Positions 36,070 through 49,915 of a stretch of DNA of 64,000 bases are shown one piece after another (position 1 is the stretch's first letter; every line of letters begins with the position of its first letter). Origin of the DNA: Pelomonas sp. Root1444 (GTDB taxonomy: Bacteria > Pseudomonadota > Gammaproteobacteria > Burkholderiales > Burkholderiaceae_C); assembly GCF_001426885.1 (NCBI RefSeq), contig NZ_LMFP01000003.1:1237701-1301700 (forward strand). Reading direction: 5' to 3'. The position numbers and the translations under genes are program-made. Below the pieces are notes generated by a model. The model ran no database searches and had not been told where the DNA came from. It was given only the letters and a program-made list of their open reading frames with translations.

Positions 36070-38451
36070 TCAGTCCTGCGGCAGCGTGAGCCGCATGACG
36101 GTGCCCAGCGCGCCGGTGCGCAGCAGCTCGGCGCTGCCGCCGTGCAGGTCCATGACACGCTTGACGATGTAGAGCCCGAGGCCGTGGGCCGACTCATGCC
36201 CGCCGCCGCGCGCGCCGCGGGTGAACAGGCGCGGCAGCAGCTCGCGCGGGATGCCCGGGCCCGCGTCAGCGACCTCGAACTGCAGCGCCGCGGGCTCGTC
36301 GAAGTCCATCACGTGCAGCGTCACCGGGCTGAGGCCGGGCGCGTACTTCAGCGCGTTGGACAGCAGGTTGCGCAGCGCCAGCCGCAGCAGGCTCATGTCC
36401 ATCAGCGCGGTGCGCGTGGCGGTGTGACGGTGCACGGCGACGCGGTCGCGCTGCTCGCGCGGCAGGTCGGCAATGGTCACGGCGATCAGCGTGTCGATGT
36501 CGGTGTCCAGCCGCGCGATGCTGCCGCCGCCGGCCAGCAAGCTGGCGGCAGCCAGCGTGTTGTCCACGCCGGCCAGCACCTGGCCCAGCACGGCCTGCGC
36601 GCGCGTCAGCCGCTCCTGCGCCTGGCGCTCGCCGCGGCCGGCCAGGCTGGCGGTGGCGCTCTGCAGCGCGGCGCTGGCGTTGTTCAGCGGCTGGCGCACC
36701 TCGTGGGCCAGCACGTCCAGCATCTCCGAGCGCTCCCGCAGCAGCTGGTCCAGCTCCTGCACGTGGCGCTCGGTCTGGCGGCGCATCCTCTGCTCCCGCT
36801 CCAGCTCGGCGCGGCGCTTGAGGTCCTCGGTGATGTCGTCCACCAGCGCCTGGGCGCGCACCGGCCGCCCCAGCGCATCGAATTCGGCCACCGCCGAGAC
36901 CAGCACGTCGCGCAGCCGCCCGTCGGCGCAAATCAGCTGCACCGGGCAGTCGTCGACATGGCCGTCGCGCCACATCGCCGGCCGGTAGACCTCGCGCACC
37001 TGCTGGCTGGATTCGAGCGTCAGAAAGTCGTCCAGCATGCGGCCGATGACCTGTTCGCGCCGGTAGCCCAGGCGCTCCAGCCAGCGGTCCGACACGCTGA
37101 GCACGCGCCCGGCCGCGTCGACCGAGTGCATCAGCGCCGGCGTCGACTCGTACAGCGCACGCAGGCGCTGGCGGCTGTGCTCCAGCTCGGCGGCGGCGCG
37201 GTGGTGCTCCGTCACGTCCTGGAAGGCGCCCACCAGCCGCACCGGCACGCCGTCCTGCCAGTCCACCTGGCCCTGCGACAGCACCCAGATCTCGCGCCCC
37301 GTGGCTGTGACGAGCGGCAGCTCCAGGCTCCAGGGTTCGCCATGGCTGATGCCGCGCCGCACCGCCGCCTCGATGGCAGCACGCGCCTCGGGCTTGTAGT
37401 AGCCGACCGCCTCCTCCACCGTCGGCCGGTGGCCCGGCTCGAGATCGTGGATGCGACAGGTCTGGTCGCTCCAGACCAGCTCGCGGGTCTGCAGGTCCAG
37501 GCTCCAGCCGCCCACGCCGGCGACGCGCCCGGTGCGGTCCAGCAAGGCCTTGCTCTCGCGCAGCTCGCGCTCCACGCTGAGCCGGTCGGTCACGTCCTCG
37601 GCGATGCCCACGTAGCCCGCCAGCCCGCCGTCGGGCGCCAGCAGGGGCCGCGCCCGCATCCAGACCTGGCGCAGCGCGCCGCCGCCTGGGCGGCGCACGC
37701 GGTAGCGCATCTCGAAGGGCTGGCAGCCCGCCACGCAGCGCCGCCAGTGGGCCAGCACCGAGGCCGCGTCCTCGGGCGCCAGCGTGGCCACCCAGCCCTC
37801 GCCCAGCGCCGCCTTGGGCGTCAGGCCGCAGATCTGCTGCCAGGCCAGGTTGGTGTAGATGCATTGGCCGGCCGCGTCGGCGCGGAAGACGCCCAGTGGC
37901 GCCGTCTCGGCCAGCACGCGAAACGGCTGCTCGGCGGCCACCGGGTCGACCCAGGCCAGCGCACGCTCGCGCATCATCAGCGCCTCGGCGGCCATGCCGG
38001 CCAGGCGCGTCAGCGCCTCGCGCTGGGCCTCGCTGAGCTCGCGCGGCTGGAAATCGACGACGCACAGCGTGCCCGGATGGCTGCCGTCGTCCAGGCGGAT
38101 GGGCACACCGGCATAGAAGCGCAGCGGCGGGTCGGCGCGCACGTCGGGGTGGTCGACGAAGCGGTCGTCCAGGCGGGCATCACGCACCTCGAACAAGCCG
38201 TCGCACAGCAGCGTGTGGGCACAGAAGGTCTGGCCGCGCGGCGTCTCGCTGCGGCCGAAGCCGACGGCGGCCTTGAACCACTGGCGCTTCTCGTCCAGCA
38301 GGCCCAGCAGGGCCACCGGCGTGCCGCAGATCTGCGCGGCCAGCGCGGCCAGATGGTCGAACAGCGGCTCGGGTTCGGTGTCCATGACGGCCAGCTGGGC
38401 CAGGCGGGCCAGGCGGCGGTCTTCGTCGGGCGGCAGGTCGGCTATCACCAT
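36070..38451 (-). CDS. GAF/PAS sensor histidine kinase
   Basis: A 793-residue soluble histidine kinase with no clear membrane segment. The start at 38451 (MVIADLPPDEDRRLARL) matches the usual beginning of kinases with an N-terminal GAF domain (about 20-160). Three PAS/PAC modules follow (roughly 180-300, 305-420 and 430-550), then a short coiled coil. The phospho-acceptor box is LAHEVRQPLNNASAAL. The ATPase has NALKYAPG, DAGPGIP and HGLGLYIVKRV. It senses an intracellular signal, perhaps light, redox or a ligand held by a PAS domain. The OmpR-type regulator converging on it is the likely partner. Confidence 0.92.
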   Translation of the reverse strand: MVIADLPPDEDRRLARLAQLAVMDTEPEPLFDHLAALAAQICGTPVALLGLLDEKRQWFKAAVGFGRSETPRGQTFCAHTLLCDGLFEVRDARLDDRFVDHPDVRADPPLRFYAGVPIRLDDGSHPGTLCVVDFQPRELSEAQREALTRLAGMAAEALMMRERALAWVDPVAAEQPFRVLAETAPLGVFRADAAGQCIYTNLAWQQICGLTPKAALGEGWVATLAPEDAASVLAHWRRCVAGCQPFEMRYRVRRPGGGALRQVWMRARPLLAPDGGLAGYVGIAEDVTDRLSVERELRESKALLDRTGRVAGVGGWSLDLQTRELVWSDQTCRIHDLEPGHRPTVEEAVGYYKPEARAAIEAAVRRGISHGEPWSLELPLVTATGREIWVLSQGQVDWQDGVPVRLVGAFQDVTEHHRAAAELEHSRQRLRALYESTPALMHSVDAAGRVLSVSDRWLERLGYRREQVIGRMLDDFLTLESSQQVREVYRPAMWRDGHVDDCPVQLICADGRLRDVLVSAVAEFDALGRPVRAQALVDDITEDLKRRAELEREQRMRRQTERHVQELDQLLRERSEMLDVLAHEVRQPLNNASAALQSATASLAGRGERQAQERLTRAQAVLGQVLAGVDNTLAAASLLAGGGSIARLDTDIDTLIAVTIADLPREQRDRVAVHRHTATRTALMDMSLLRLALRNLLSNALKYAPGLSPVTLHVMDFDEPAALQFEVADAGPGIPRELLPRLFTRGARGGGHESAHGLGLYIVKRVMDLHGGSAELLRTGALGTVMRLTLPQD

Positions 38452-38512
38452 GGTGGCAAGCTTAGGGCAAGGCTCGCCGCCGTTCGTCGATGACCACCGT
38501 CCCTGCAGCTGG

Positions 38513-38659
38513 GACACGCCCGAGGCCATGGGCCGCGAGCTGGCCGATTCACGCGTCTGGAGCGGCGTTCACTTCCGCAACTCGGTGGACGTGGGCTACC
38601 GCATCGGCCAGAAGGTCGCCGAGGCAGTGCTGGCGATGCAGCTCAGGCCCTTGCAATGA
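38513..38659 (+). pseudogene. C-terminal remnant of a vanadium haloperoxidase/PAP2-like protein
   Basis: Forty-eight codons ending at 38659 read like the extreme C terminus of a bacterial vanadium-dependent haloperoxidase or PAP2-type enzyme. The motif SRVWSGVHFRNSVDVG holds the SRxxxxxH anion-site signature, followed by IGQKVAEAVLAMQL. No start codon, signal peptide or upstream domains remain; the frame runs back antisense into the sensor kinase. It is best read as the tail of a gene lost by deletion. Assignment rests on one motif. Confidence 0.5.
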
Positions 38660-38680
38660 GCGCTTTCGCGCCGTGCCCGG

Positions 38681-39124
38681 TCAACGCAGCGCCGTGACGC
38701 CGCTCGGCAACGTGGAGTTCCGGGATTTGCGCCACAGCGCCACTGCCACATGCACCGCCAGGCCAACACCCAGCAGCAGCAACGCGCCAACGCTCCACAC
38801 CACCCAAGCGAGCACGGTGACACCGCCGGACAGCCACGGCAGCGTGCCAGCCAGGGCCTGCAGTTGAGGCGTCAGGTTTTCGAGCAGGGCCGCCAGCCAT
38901 TCGGCCACCGGCACCGGCAGCCACGCGGTCAACGCCGCAGGCAGGCTCCAGTCGCCGACGCCGAGCGTGCCCGCGTGAGCCAGCATGGCCGCCAGCAGCG
39001 CCTGGCCCGACCACACCAGGCCGGACCACAACGCCAGCAGCAGCAACACCAGCACCCATCCCAGAACGATCACCACGGCAGGCTCCAGTCGATTGAAGGT
39101 CGGCAGTGTGTGCGACCTCGGCAT
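38681..39124 (-). CDS. Small membrane protein of unknown function
   Basis: A 147-residue protein with at least two strong hydrophobic segments (about residues 15-38, with VVIVLGWVLVLLLLALWSG, and 100-130, with TVLAWVVWSVGALLLLGVGL) and a moderately hydrophobic middle. The C terminus is basic (WRKSRNS). No family is recognised. It lies between the UvrA gene and a haloperoxidase remnant. It is likely an inner-membrane protein. Confidence 0.65.
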   Translation of the reverse strand: MPRSHTLPTFNRLEPAVVIVLGWVLVLLLLALWSGLVWSGQALLAAMLAHAGTLGVGDWSLPAALTAWLPVPVAEWLAALLENLTPQLQALAGTLPWLSGGVTVLAWVVWSVGALLLLGVGLAVHVAVALWRKSRNSTLPSGVTALR

Positions 39125-39189
39125 GGCGAGGAACCAGGCTGTGGCTCAGCGAGGCTTCCAGAAAGCCAAGGGTGTTCGACGCCCACGCA

Positions 39190-44820
<5,631 letters not shown>

Positions 44821-45038
44821 GGGGAGGGGTCAAAACGACAAAGGCGAGCAGTGTAGGTAGGGGGTCGGGCCGAAAGTGTCAGCAAAGGCCGCGACAGGCG
44901 GTCACGCCGAGCGGCCTGAGCGGCCAGGATTCACCACATTCGTGGGACTAGCGGTTGCGTATCCGCGCCGCCTGCGGCAACAATGGCTCGCCCCTCCTTG
45001 CGGTGGGGCCATAACAACAAGGTCAACGAGGACATGGG

Positions 45039-45548
45039 ATGGACAACGCAAGGCTGCATGTTGAAGTGCCAACGCATCCGATCTGGCTGAGCGCCGCCGC
45101 TGGCGACGCGGGTGCGAATGCGCCCCAGCCTGAAGGCGGCCAACCCTCCACCGCGCGGCGCTTGCCGCAGGTGCTGCTCGTCGAAGACAACCACATCAAC
45201 CAGGTCGTCGCGCTGGAATTCCTGGCGCTGATGGGCGTGCAGGCCCGCCTGGCCAAGAACGGCATCGAGGCCCTGGCCGCGTGCGCCGAGGCCGCCCCGG
45301 ACCTGGTGCTGATGGACATCCAGATGCCCGGCATGGACGGCCTGGAATGCGCCCGCCGCCTGCGCGCCCAGCAGCGCGAGGGCAAGCTGGCCAACTTCCC
45401 CATCCTCGCGCTGACGGCCCATGCGCTGGACGCCGACGTGGCGGCCAGCATGGACGCCGGCATGGACGAGCACCTGACCAAACCGCTGGACTTCGTCGCG
45501 CTGCGCACCCGGCTGCAGCGCTGGCTCAAGCTCCCCGAACCGAACTGA
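45039..45548 (+). CDS. Stand-alone receiver-domain protein
   Basis: A 169-residue protein with about 40 unstructured N-terminal residues and then a single receiver domain: acidic VLLVEDNHINQ, phospho-acceptor Asp in LVLMDIQMPGMDG, and Lys in HLTKPLD. No output domain is seen. Its sequence resembles receivers at the C terminus of hybrid kinases (EDNxxNQ, ALTAHAL). It may thus serve as a phosphate relay or sink for a separate kinase. It converges on a propeller-type diguanylate cyclase, 13 bases away, and is divergent from uvrA across 218 bases with no other feature seen. Confidence 0.88.
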   Translation: MDNARLHVEVPTHPIWLSAAAGDAGANAPQPEGGQPSTARRLPQVLLVEDNHINQVVALEFLALMGVQARLAKNGIEALAACAEAAPDLVLMDIQMPGMDGLECARRLRAQQREGKLANFPILALTAHALDADVAASMDAGMDEHLTKPLDFVALRTRLQRWLKLPEPN

Positions 45549-45561
45549 CCGGCCGCCAATC

Positions 45562-48500
45562 CTAGGCGGGCGGGCCGTCGAAGAGCCGCCAGCGCGCCCG
45601 CCCCGCATGCTTGGCCTCGTACAGCGCCAGGTCGGCCGCCTTGTACAGCGCGTCGACATCCTGCGCGTCGCGCGGATAGCAGGCGCCACCGATGCTGGCA
45701 CTGGGCAGCAGGGCCAACGGCCTCGCCTGCCGCAATGCATCGGCGAGCGCGTCGACGATGCGGCGGCAGACGGCCTCGGCGGCGGCGGGGTCCGACGTGT
45801 CCGGCAGCAGCACCGCAAACTCGTCGCCGCCCAGGCGCGCGGTGCGGTCGGCCTCGCGCACTGCCACGTTCAGGCTCGCGCTGACCGACCTGAGCACCGC
45901 GTCGCCCGCATCGTGGCCCCAGGTGTCGTTGATCTGCTTGAAATGATCCAGGTCGATCAGCAGCAGGTACAAACCCAGGCCGTTGCGCTGAGCCTGGGCC
46001 ATCAGATGACGCAGGTCGTCATTGAAGAGACGTCGGTTGGCCAAGCCGGTCAGCCCGTCGTAGTAGGCCAGTTGCTCCAGCTGCTGCTGGCTTTCCTGTA
46101 GCTCGCGCGTGCGCTGCTCCAGCGCCATGGTGCGCTCGGCCACCAGCTGTTCAAGCCCGCGTTGGCGGCGCCGCAGGATGAGCAGGCGCGCCTGCACCAG
46201 CGCGGCGAGCAGTGCGCAGACCGCCAGACCCAGACCGATGCGGAACCACAGCGTCTCGTGCCAGCGCGCACGCACGTGCAGCGGCAGCCGCAGCACCTCC
46301 GACCACGCACCCTGGGCGCCGGTGCCGCGCAGCTCCAGCACGTGGTCGCCGGGCGGCAGGTTGGTGTAGGTGGCGATGCGCCGGCTCGGCTCGGTCGCCA
46401 CCCAGTTGGCATCGACGCCCAGCAGCCGGTATTCGTAGCGGTTGCGCTCCGGCGCGCCATAGTCCAGCACCGAGAACTCGACCAGCAGGCTGCGCCGCTG
46501 CGGCTCCAGCGTCAGCACGGCCGGGTTGGCGCCCTGCGGGCGGGGCGGCACCACGGTGCGCACGTCACCCAGCCGCACCTCGGTCACCACCAGCGGCGCC
46601 GGCTCGGTGCGCCGCACGGCCTGGCGCGGGTTCACGATGGTCAGGCCGCCCAGGCCGCCAAACAGCAGCATGCCGTCCGCGGCGGCGGCGCCGGCGCTCG
46701 TCCAGTAGCCGAGGATGCCCACGCCTTCGGCCGCGCCCAGGCTGCGGGCGCGCAGGCTGTCCTGCGAGATGTGCGCGAGGCCGGCGTCGGTGCTGGCCCA
46801 CACGTCACCGTCCGGTGCCAACACCAGCACATCGACGCCGTTGTGCGGCAGGCCTTCGGCCACGGTGACGCGGCCGATCTGCGGTTCGGCGCCCGGCGCC
46901 GCGGTGGTCTCCATCACCCGCACGCCGGCGCCGAAGCCCGCCACCCACAGGCGGCCGCGCCGGTCCAGCAGCATGGAGGAGATGTAGCCCGTCGGCAGCC
47001 CGATGCGGCCGGGCGCGTCCTGCGCGGGCCGGCTGAGCGCCATCGTGGCGGTGTCCAGCCGCAGCACGCCGGTGCGCGTGCCGACCCACAGCACGCCGTC
47101 CTTCCCCGGCAGCAACGCGCTGATGCGCTGTTCGTCCAGGCGGGCGCCATCCTCACGCGCCAGCACTCGCAGGTGCGGGCCATCGCCCGGCACCACGGCC
47201 CACAGCCCGTCGAGCCCGCCCAGCCACAGCCGGCCGTCCTGCATCGCCAAGGCCCAGACCGACGCGGTGGGCGAACGCCCCGGGACCTCCAGCCTGCGCA
47301 CCGCGCGGCCGTCGGCATCGGCGCGATACAGCCCGCGCTGCGTGCCGAGATAGACCGCCCCATCCGGCGCCTGCACCATGCTCAGCACACGCCCCGGTGG
47401 CAACGCCGTGAGGGGTTTGGCGGCATCGGGCCGCAGCGCCGCCACGCGGCCCTGCTCGGCCCGCACGATGTCGACGCCGCCATCGCCCACGCTGAGCCAC
47501 ACGCGGCCATCCGGCATGGCGAGCACGAACGGCACGTTGACGTGGTTGATGCCCGCCGCCGCGCCTTGGCCGCCAAACCACGTGCTGACGGTGGACTGGC
47601 GCGCGTCGTAGTGGCTGAGCCCCGTGTCGGTGGCCACCCAGACCAGGCCACTGCGGTCGCGGTACATCGCGGAGATGTCGTCATCGGGCAGGCTCGCCGT
47701 GCTGCCCTGGCGGTGTTGCTCGCGGCGCAGCTGCCAGCTGCGCGAATCGACGCGCAGGACGCCGCCGCCGTCGGTGCCCAGCCACATGTCGCCCGGGGCG
47801 GCCTCGACCATGTTGAGGATGGCCGCGTTGGCCACGCCGGTGGCGCCCCTGTCGGCGGCCGCAGCCTTCACCAGCTGGTTCAATGGCACCGCCGCGGTCG
47901 CACCGGCCTCGACCACGAAGGCGCCGTGCGAGCGTGTGCCGACCCACACGCGCTGCTCGCTGTCGAGCCGCAGCACGGCCACGAAAGGCGCGCCCTCGTC
48001 GGCGGGCAGCGTCACGTTCAGGAAGCGCGCGCTGCCGGCCGCGCGGTGGAACAAGCCTTTGTCGGTGCCCACCCACAAGCCGCCGGCGGCGTCGTGCAGC
48101 AGCGACTGCACGGCGCTGTCGGGCAGTCCCTGGTTGCGCGCCAGCCCGGCATGGCGCTGCACGGTGCCGCTGCGCGTGTCGAGCAGGTCCAGGCCGGCGC
48201 CGGTGCCCACCCACAGCCGGTCCGGGCCCTCGTCGAGCACGGCGTGCACGCTCTTGCGGCTCAGCGCGGCACCCGCGGCCAGAACCGGGTCGAACCGGTC
48301 GGTCTGCGGGTCATAACTCACCAGTCCGCCGGCACTGGTGCCGACCCAAAGCCGCCCCTTTCCATCGACATGCAGCGCCAGCACGTAGCTGTCTGGCAAG
48401 GCGCCGGACACGGCGATGTCGCCGACGTAGGTGCGCAGCTTGTAGCCGTCCCAGCGGGACAGCCCGTACTGGGTGGCGATCCAGATGAAGCCCTCGCGGT

Positions 48501-48678
48501 CCTGCGCCAGGCTGACGATGGACATGGGCGTCATCAGCACGCGGTGGAACACCGCGTCAGACCGGGCCGCCCAGGGCATGGGCATCGGTGCGTCCAACGC
48601 CAGCGCGCTGCCGCCCGCCAGACCGAGCAGCGCGGCGAGGCAAGCCAACTTGTCGATCAGCCAGTTGAAGTGACGCAT
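45562..48678 (-). CDS. Two-component-propeller diguanylate cyclase
   Basis: A 1038-residue inner-membrane sensor. A signal sequence (about 1-28) leads into a large periplasmic region of repeated propeller blades with the pattern GLWVGTxxGL (two-component regulator propellers). A Y_Y_Y domain follows (RYEYRLLGVD...YTNLPPGDH), then one membrane helix (FRIGLGLAVCALLAALVQAR) and a coiled coil. The GGDEF domain has its active loop at 950-954 and a READ inhibitory site five residues before. Similar architecture is seen in polysaccharide-sensing regulators. The start at 48678 is the first Met before the signal peptide; the frame continues upstream only as a shadow. Confidence 0.9.
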   Translation of the reverse strand: MRHFNWLIDKLACLAALLGLAGGSALALDAPMPMPWAARSDAVFHRVLMTPMSIVSLAQDREGFIWIATQYGLSRWDGYKLRTYVGDIAVSGALPDSYVLALHVDGKGRLWVGTSAGGLVSYDPQTDRFDPVLAAGAALSRKSVHAVLDEGPDRLWVGTGAGLDLLDTRSGTVQRHAGLARNQGLPDSAVQSLLHDAAGGLWVGTDKGLFHRAAGSARFLNVTLPADEGAPFVAVLRLDSEQRVWVGTRSHGAFVVEAGATAAVPLNQLVKAAAADRGATGVANAAILNMVEAAPGDMWLGTDGGGVLRVDSRSWQLRREQHRQGSTASLPDDDISAMYRDRSGLVWVATDTGLSHYDARQSTVSTWFGGQGAAAGINHVNVPFVLAMPDGRVWLSVGDGGVDIVRAEQGRVAALRPDAAKPLTALPPGRVLSMVQAPDGAVYLGTQRGLYRADADGRAVRRLEVPGRSPTASVWALAMQDGRLWLGGLDGLWAVVPGDGPHLRVLAREDGARLDEQRISALLPGKDGVLWVGTRTGVLRLDTATMALSRPAQDAPGRIGLPTGYISSMLLDRRGRLWVAGFGAGVRVMETTAAPGAEPQIGRVTVAEGLPHNGVDVLVLAPDGDVWASTDAGLAHISQDSLRARSLGAAEGVGILGYWTSAGAAAADGMLLFGGLGGLTIVNPRQAVRRTEPAPLVVTEVRLGDVRTVVPPRPQGANPAVLTLEPQRRSLLVEFSVLDYGAPERNRYEYRLLGVDANWVATEPSRRIATYTNLPPGDHVLELRGTGAQGAWSEVLRLPLHVRARWHETLWFRIGLGLAVCALLAALVQARLLILRRRQRGLEQLVAERTMALEQRTRELQESQQQLEQLAYYDGLTGLANRRLFNDDLRHLMAQAQRNGLGLYLLLIDLDHFKQINDTWGHDAGDAVLRSVSASLNVAVREADRTARLGGDEFAVLLPDTSDPAAAEAVCRRIVDALADALRQARPLALLPSASIGGACYPRDAQDVDALYKAADLALYEAKHAGRARWRLFDGPPA

Positions 48679-48882
48679 CCGCGGCGACGAGACGCCGGTT
48701 GCCGTGCCGTCCGCACAGCAGCCGGAGCCTGCCTTGAACCTTTGACGGGCAGGATAAGGCAGGACACGTGCGCCGCGCGTGAAAGGTTGCCGGCGCGGCA
48801 GCCGAGGGGCGCCTCTTGGGCCCACGGGAGGCCTTGCCCGGGCGCCCATAATCGCCCGCCTCAACCTTGAGGAGACACGCCG

Positions 48883-49851
48883 ATGAAGCGACGCACGCTG
48901 CTGTCCACCCTGCCCGCCTTCCCGGTGCTGTCCAGCCCCTGGCTGGCCCAGGCGCAAGGCGCCAAGCCGCAGACCTGGATCGTGCCCTTCCCCGCCGGCG
49001 GCGGCACCGACGCCTTCGCCCGCCCGCTGACCGCGATGCTGACCCGGCAGATGGGCCGCCAGGTCATCATTGACAACAAGGGTGGCGCGGGCGGCACGGT
49101 GGGTGCCGGGCTGGCAGCCAAGCTGGCGCCGGACGGCACCAACTTCTTCATGGGCGCCGTGCATCACGCCATCGCTCCGGCCATGTATCCCAAGCTCGAC
49201 TACCGGCTGGAGGAGGACTTCATCCCCGTCGGCCTGCTGGCCAGCGTGCCGCAGGTCATCGTCGTGCATCCGGGCAAAGTGCCCGTCAGCGACCTCAAGG
49301 GCCTGCTGGCCACCGTGCGTGCCAAGCCCGGCAACCTGAACTACGGCTCGGCCGGCAACGGCACCTCGCACCACCTGGCGGGCGAGCTGTTCAAGCTGCA
49401 GACCAAGACCTTCATCACCCACATCCCCTATCGCGGCGCCGGTCCGGCGCTGCAGGACCTGATCGCCGGCCAGGTGGACATGATGTTCGACGGCCTGGGC
49501 TCGTCGGCTACGCACATCAAGGGCGGGCGCATCAAGGCGCTGGCGGTCGCGTCGACCAAGCGCGCGGTCGGCTTCCCCGACGTGCCCACCGCCGCCGAGG
49601 CCGGCGTGCCGGGCTACGAGGTCTCGACCTGGTACGGCCTGTGGGCGCCCAAGGGCACCCCCAGGGAGGCCATCGCCGCCATGCAGGCCGAACTGCGCAA
49701 GGCCTTCGCCACGGACGAGATCCGCAACACCTGGCACGGCCTGGGCGCGGAGACGCCCAATCTCTACGGCGAGGCCTTCGGCCAGTTCGTCAGCGCGGAG
49801 GTCAAGCGCTGGGCGAACGTCGTGAAAACCTCCGGCGCCAAAATGGAGTAA
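48883..49851 (+). CDS. Bug/TctC-family periplasmic solute receptor
   Basis: A 322-residue exported binding protein of the Bug (TctC-like) family, greatly expanded in Burkholderiales. The signal peptide is MKRRTLLSTLPAFPVLSSPW, with cleavage after AQA. The mature opening IVPFPAGGGTDAFARPLTAM and IDNKGGAGGTVGAGLAAK are diagnostic of the ligand-binding core. Bug proteins bind carboxylates for tripartite transporters or for signalling. No membrane TctA/TctB partner is adjacent. The next gene, a malonyl-CoA-synthetase-like enzyme 64 bases on, suggests malonate or a related dicarboxylate as ligand. AGGAGA precedes the ATG. Confidence 0.93.
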   Translation: MKRRTLLSTLPAFPVLSSPWLAQAQGAKPQTWIVPFPAGGGTDAFARPLTAMLTRQMGRQVIIDNKGGAGGTVGAGLAAKLAPDGTNFFMGAVHHAIAPAMYPKLDYRLEEDFIPVGLLASVPQVIVVHPGKVPVSDLKGLLATVRAKPGNLNYGSAGNGTSHHLAGELFKLQTKTFITHIPYRGAGPALQDLIAGQVDMMFDGLGSSATHIKGGRIKALAVASTKRAVGFPDVPTAAEAGVPGYEVSTWYGLWAPKGTPREAIAAMQAELRKAFATDEIRNTWHGLGAETPNLYGEAFGQFVSAEVKRWANVVKTSGAKME

Positions 49852-49871
49852 CACCCCCTACCGGCTTCGCC
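49852..49871. repeat. Second copy of the C-tract/GCCGG intergenic repeat
   Basis: CACCCCCTACCGGCTTCGCC is the exact reverse complement of 28933-28952. It begins at the base after the Bug-receptor stop codon and is followed by AGCCGG, so the CCGGC/GCCGG hairpin is retained in imperfect form. Only part of the fuller 28911-28952 element is present. It is probably a dispersed repeat that may mark the transcript end. Confidence 0.6.
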
Positions 49872-49915
49872 AGCCGGCAGTCGCTTGGTAAGGCACCAGC
49901 CTGTCAACCAACAGC

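Noticed and set aside
39153-39167. Short hairpin GGCTT/AAGCC downstream of uvrA
   Set aside because: Only five pairs and no T-run; too weak to call a terminator.
48679-49854. N-terminal extension of the propeller cyclase opposite the Bug receptor gene
   Set aside because: A clear signal peptide begins at 48678, and the extension is antisense to a well-supported gene.
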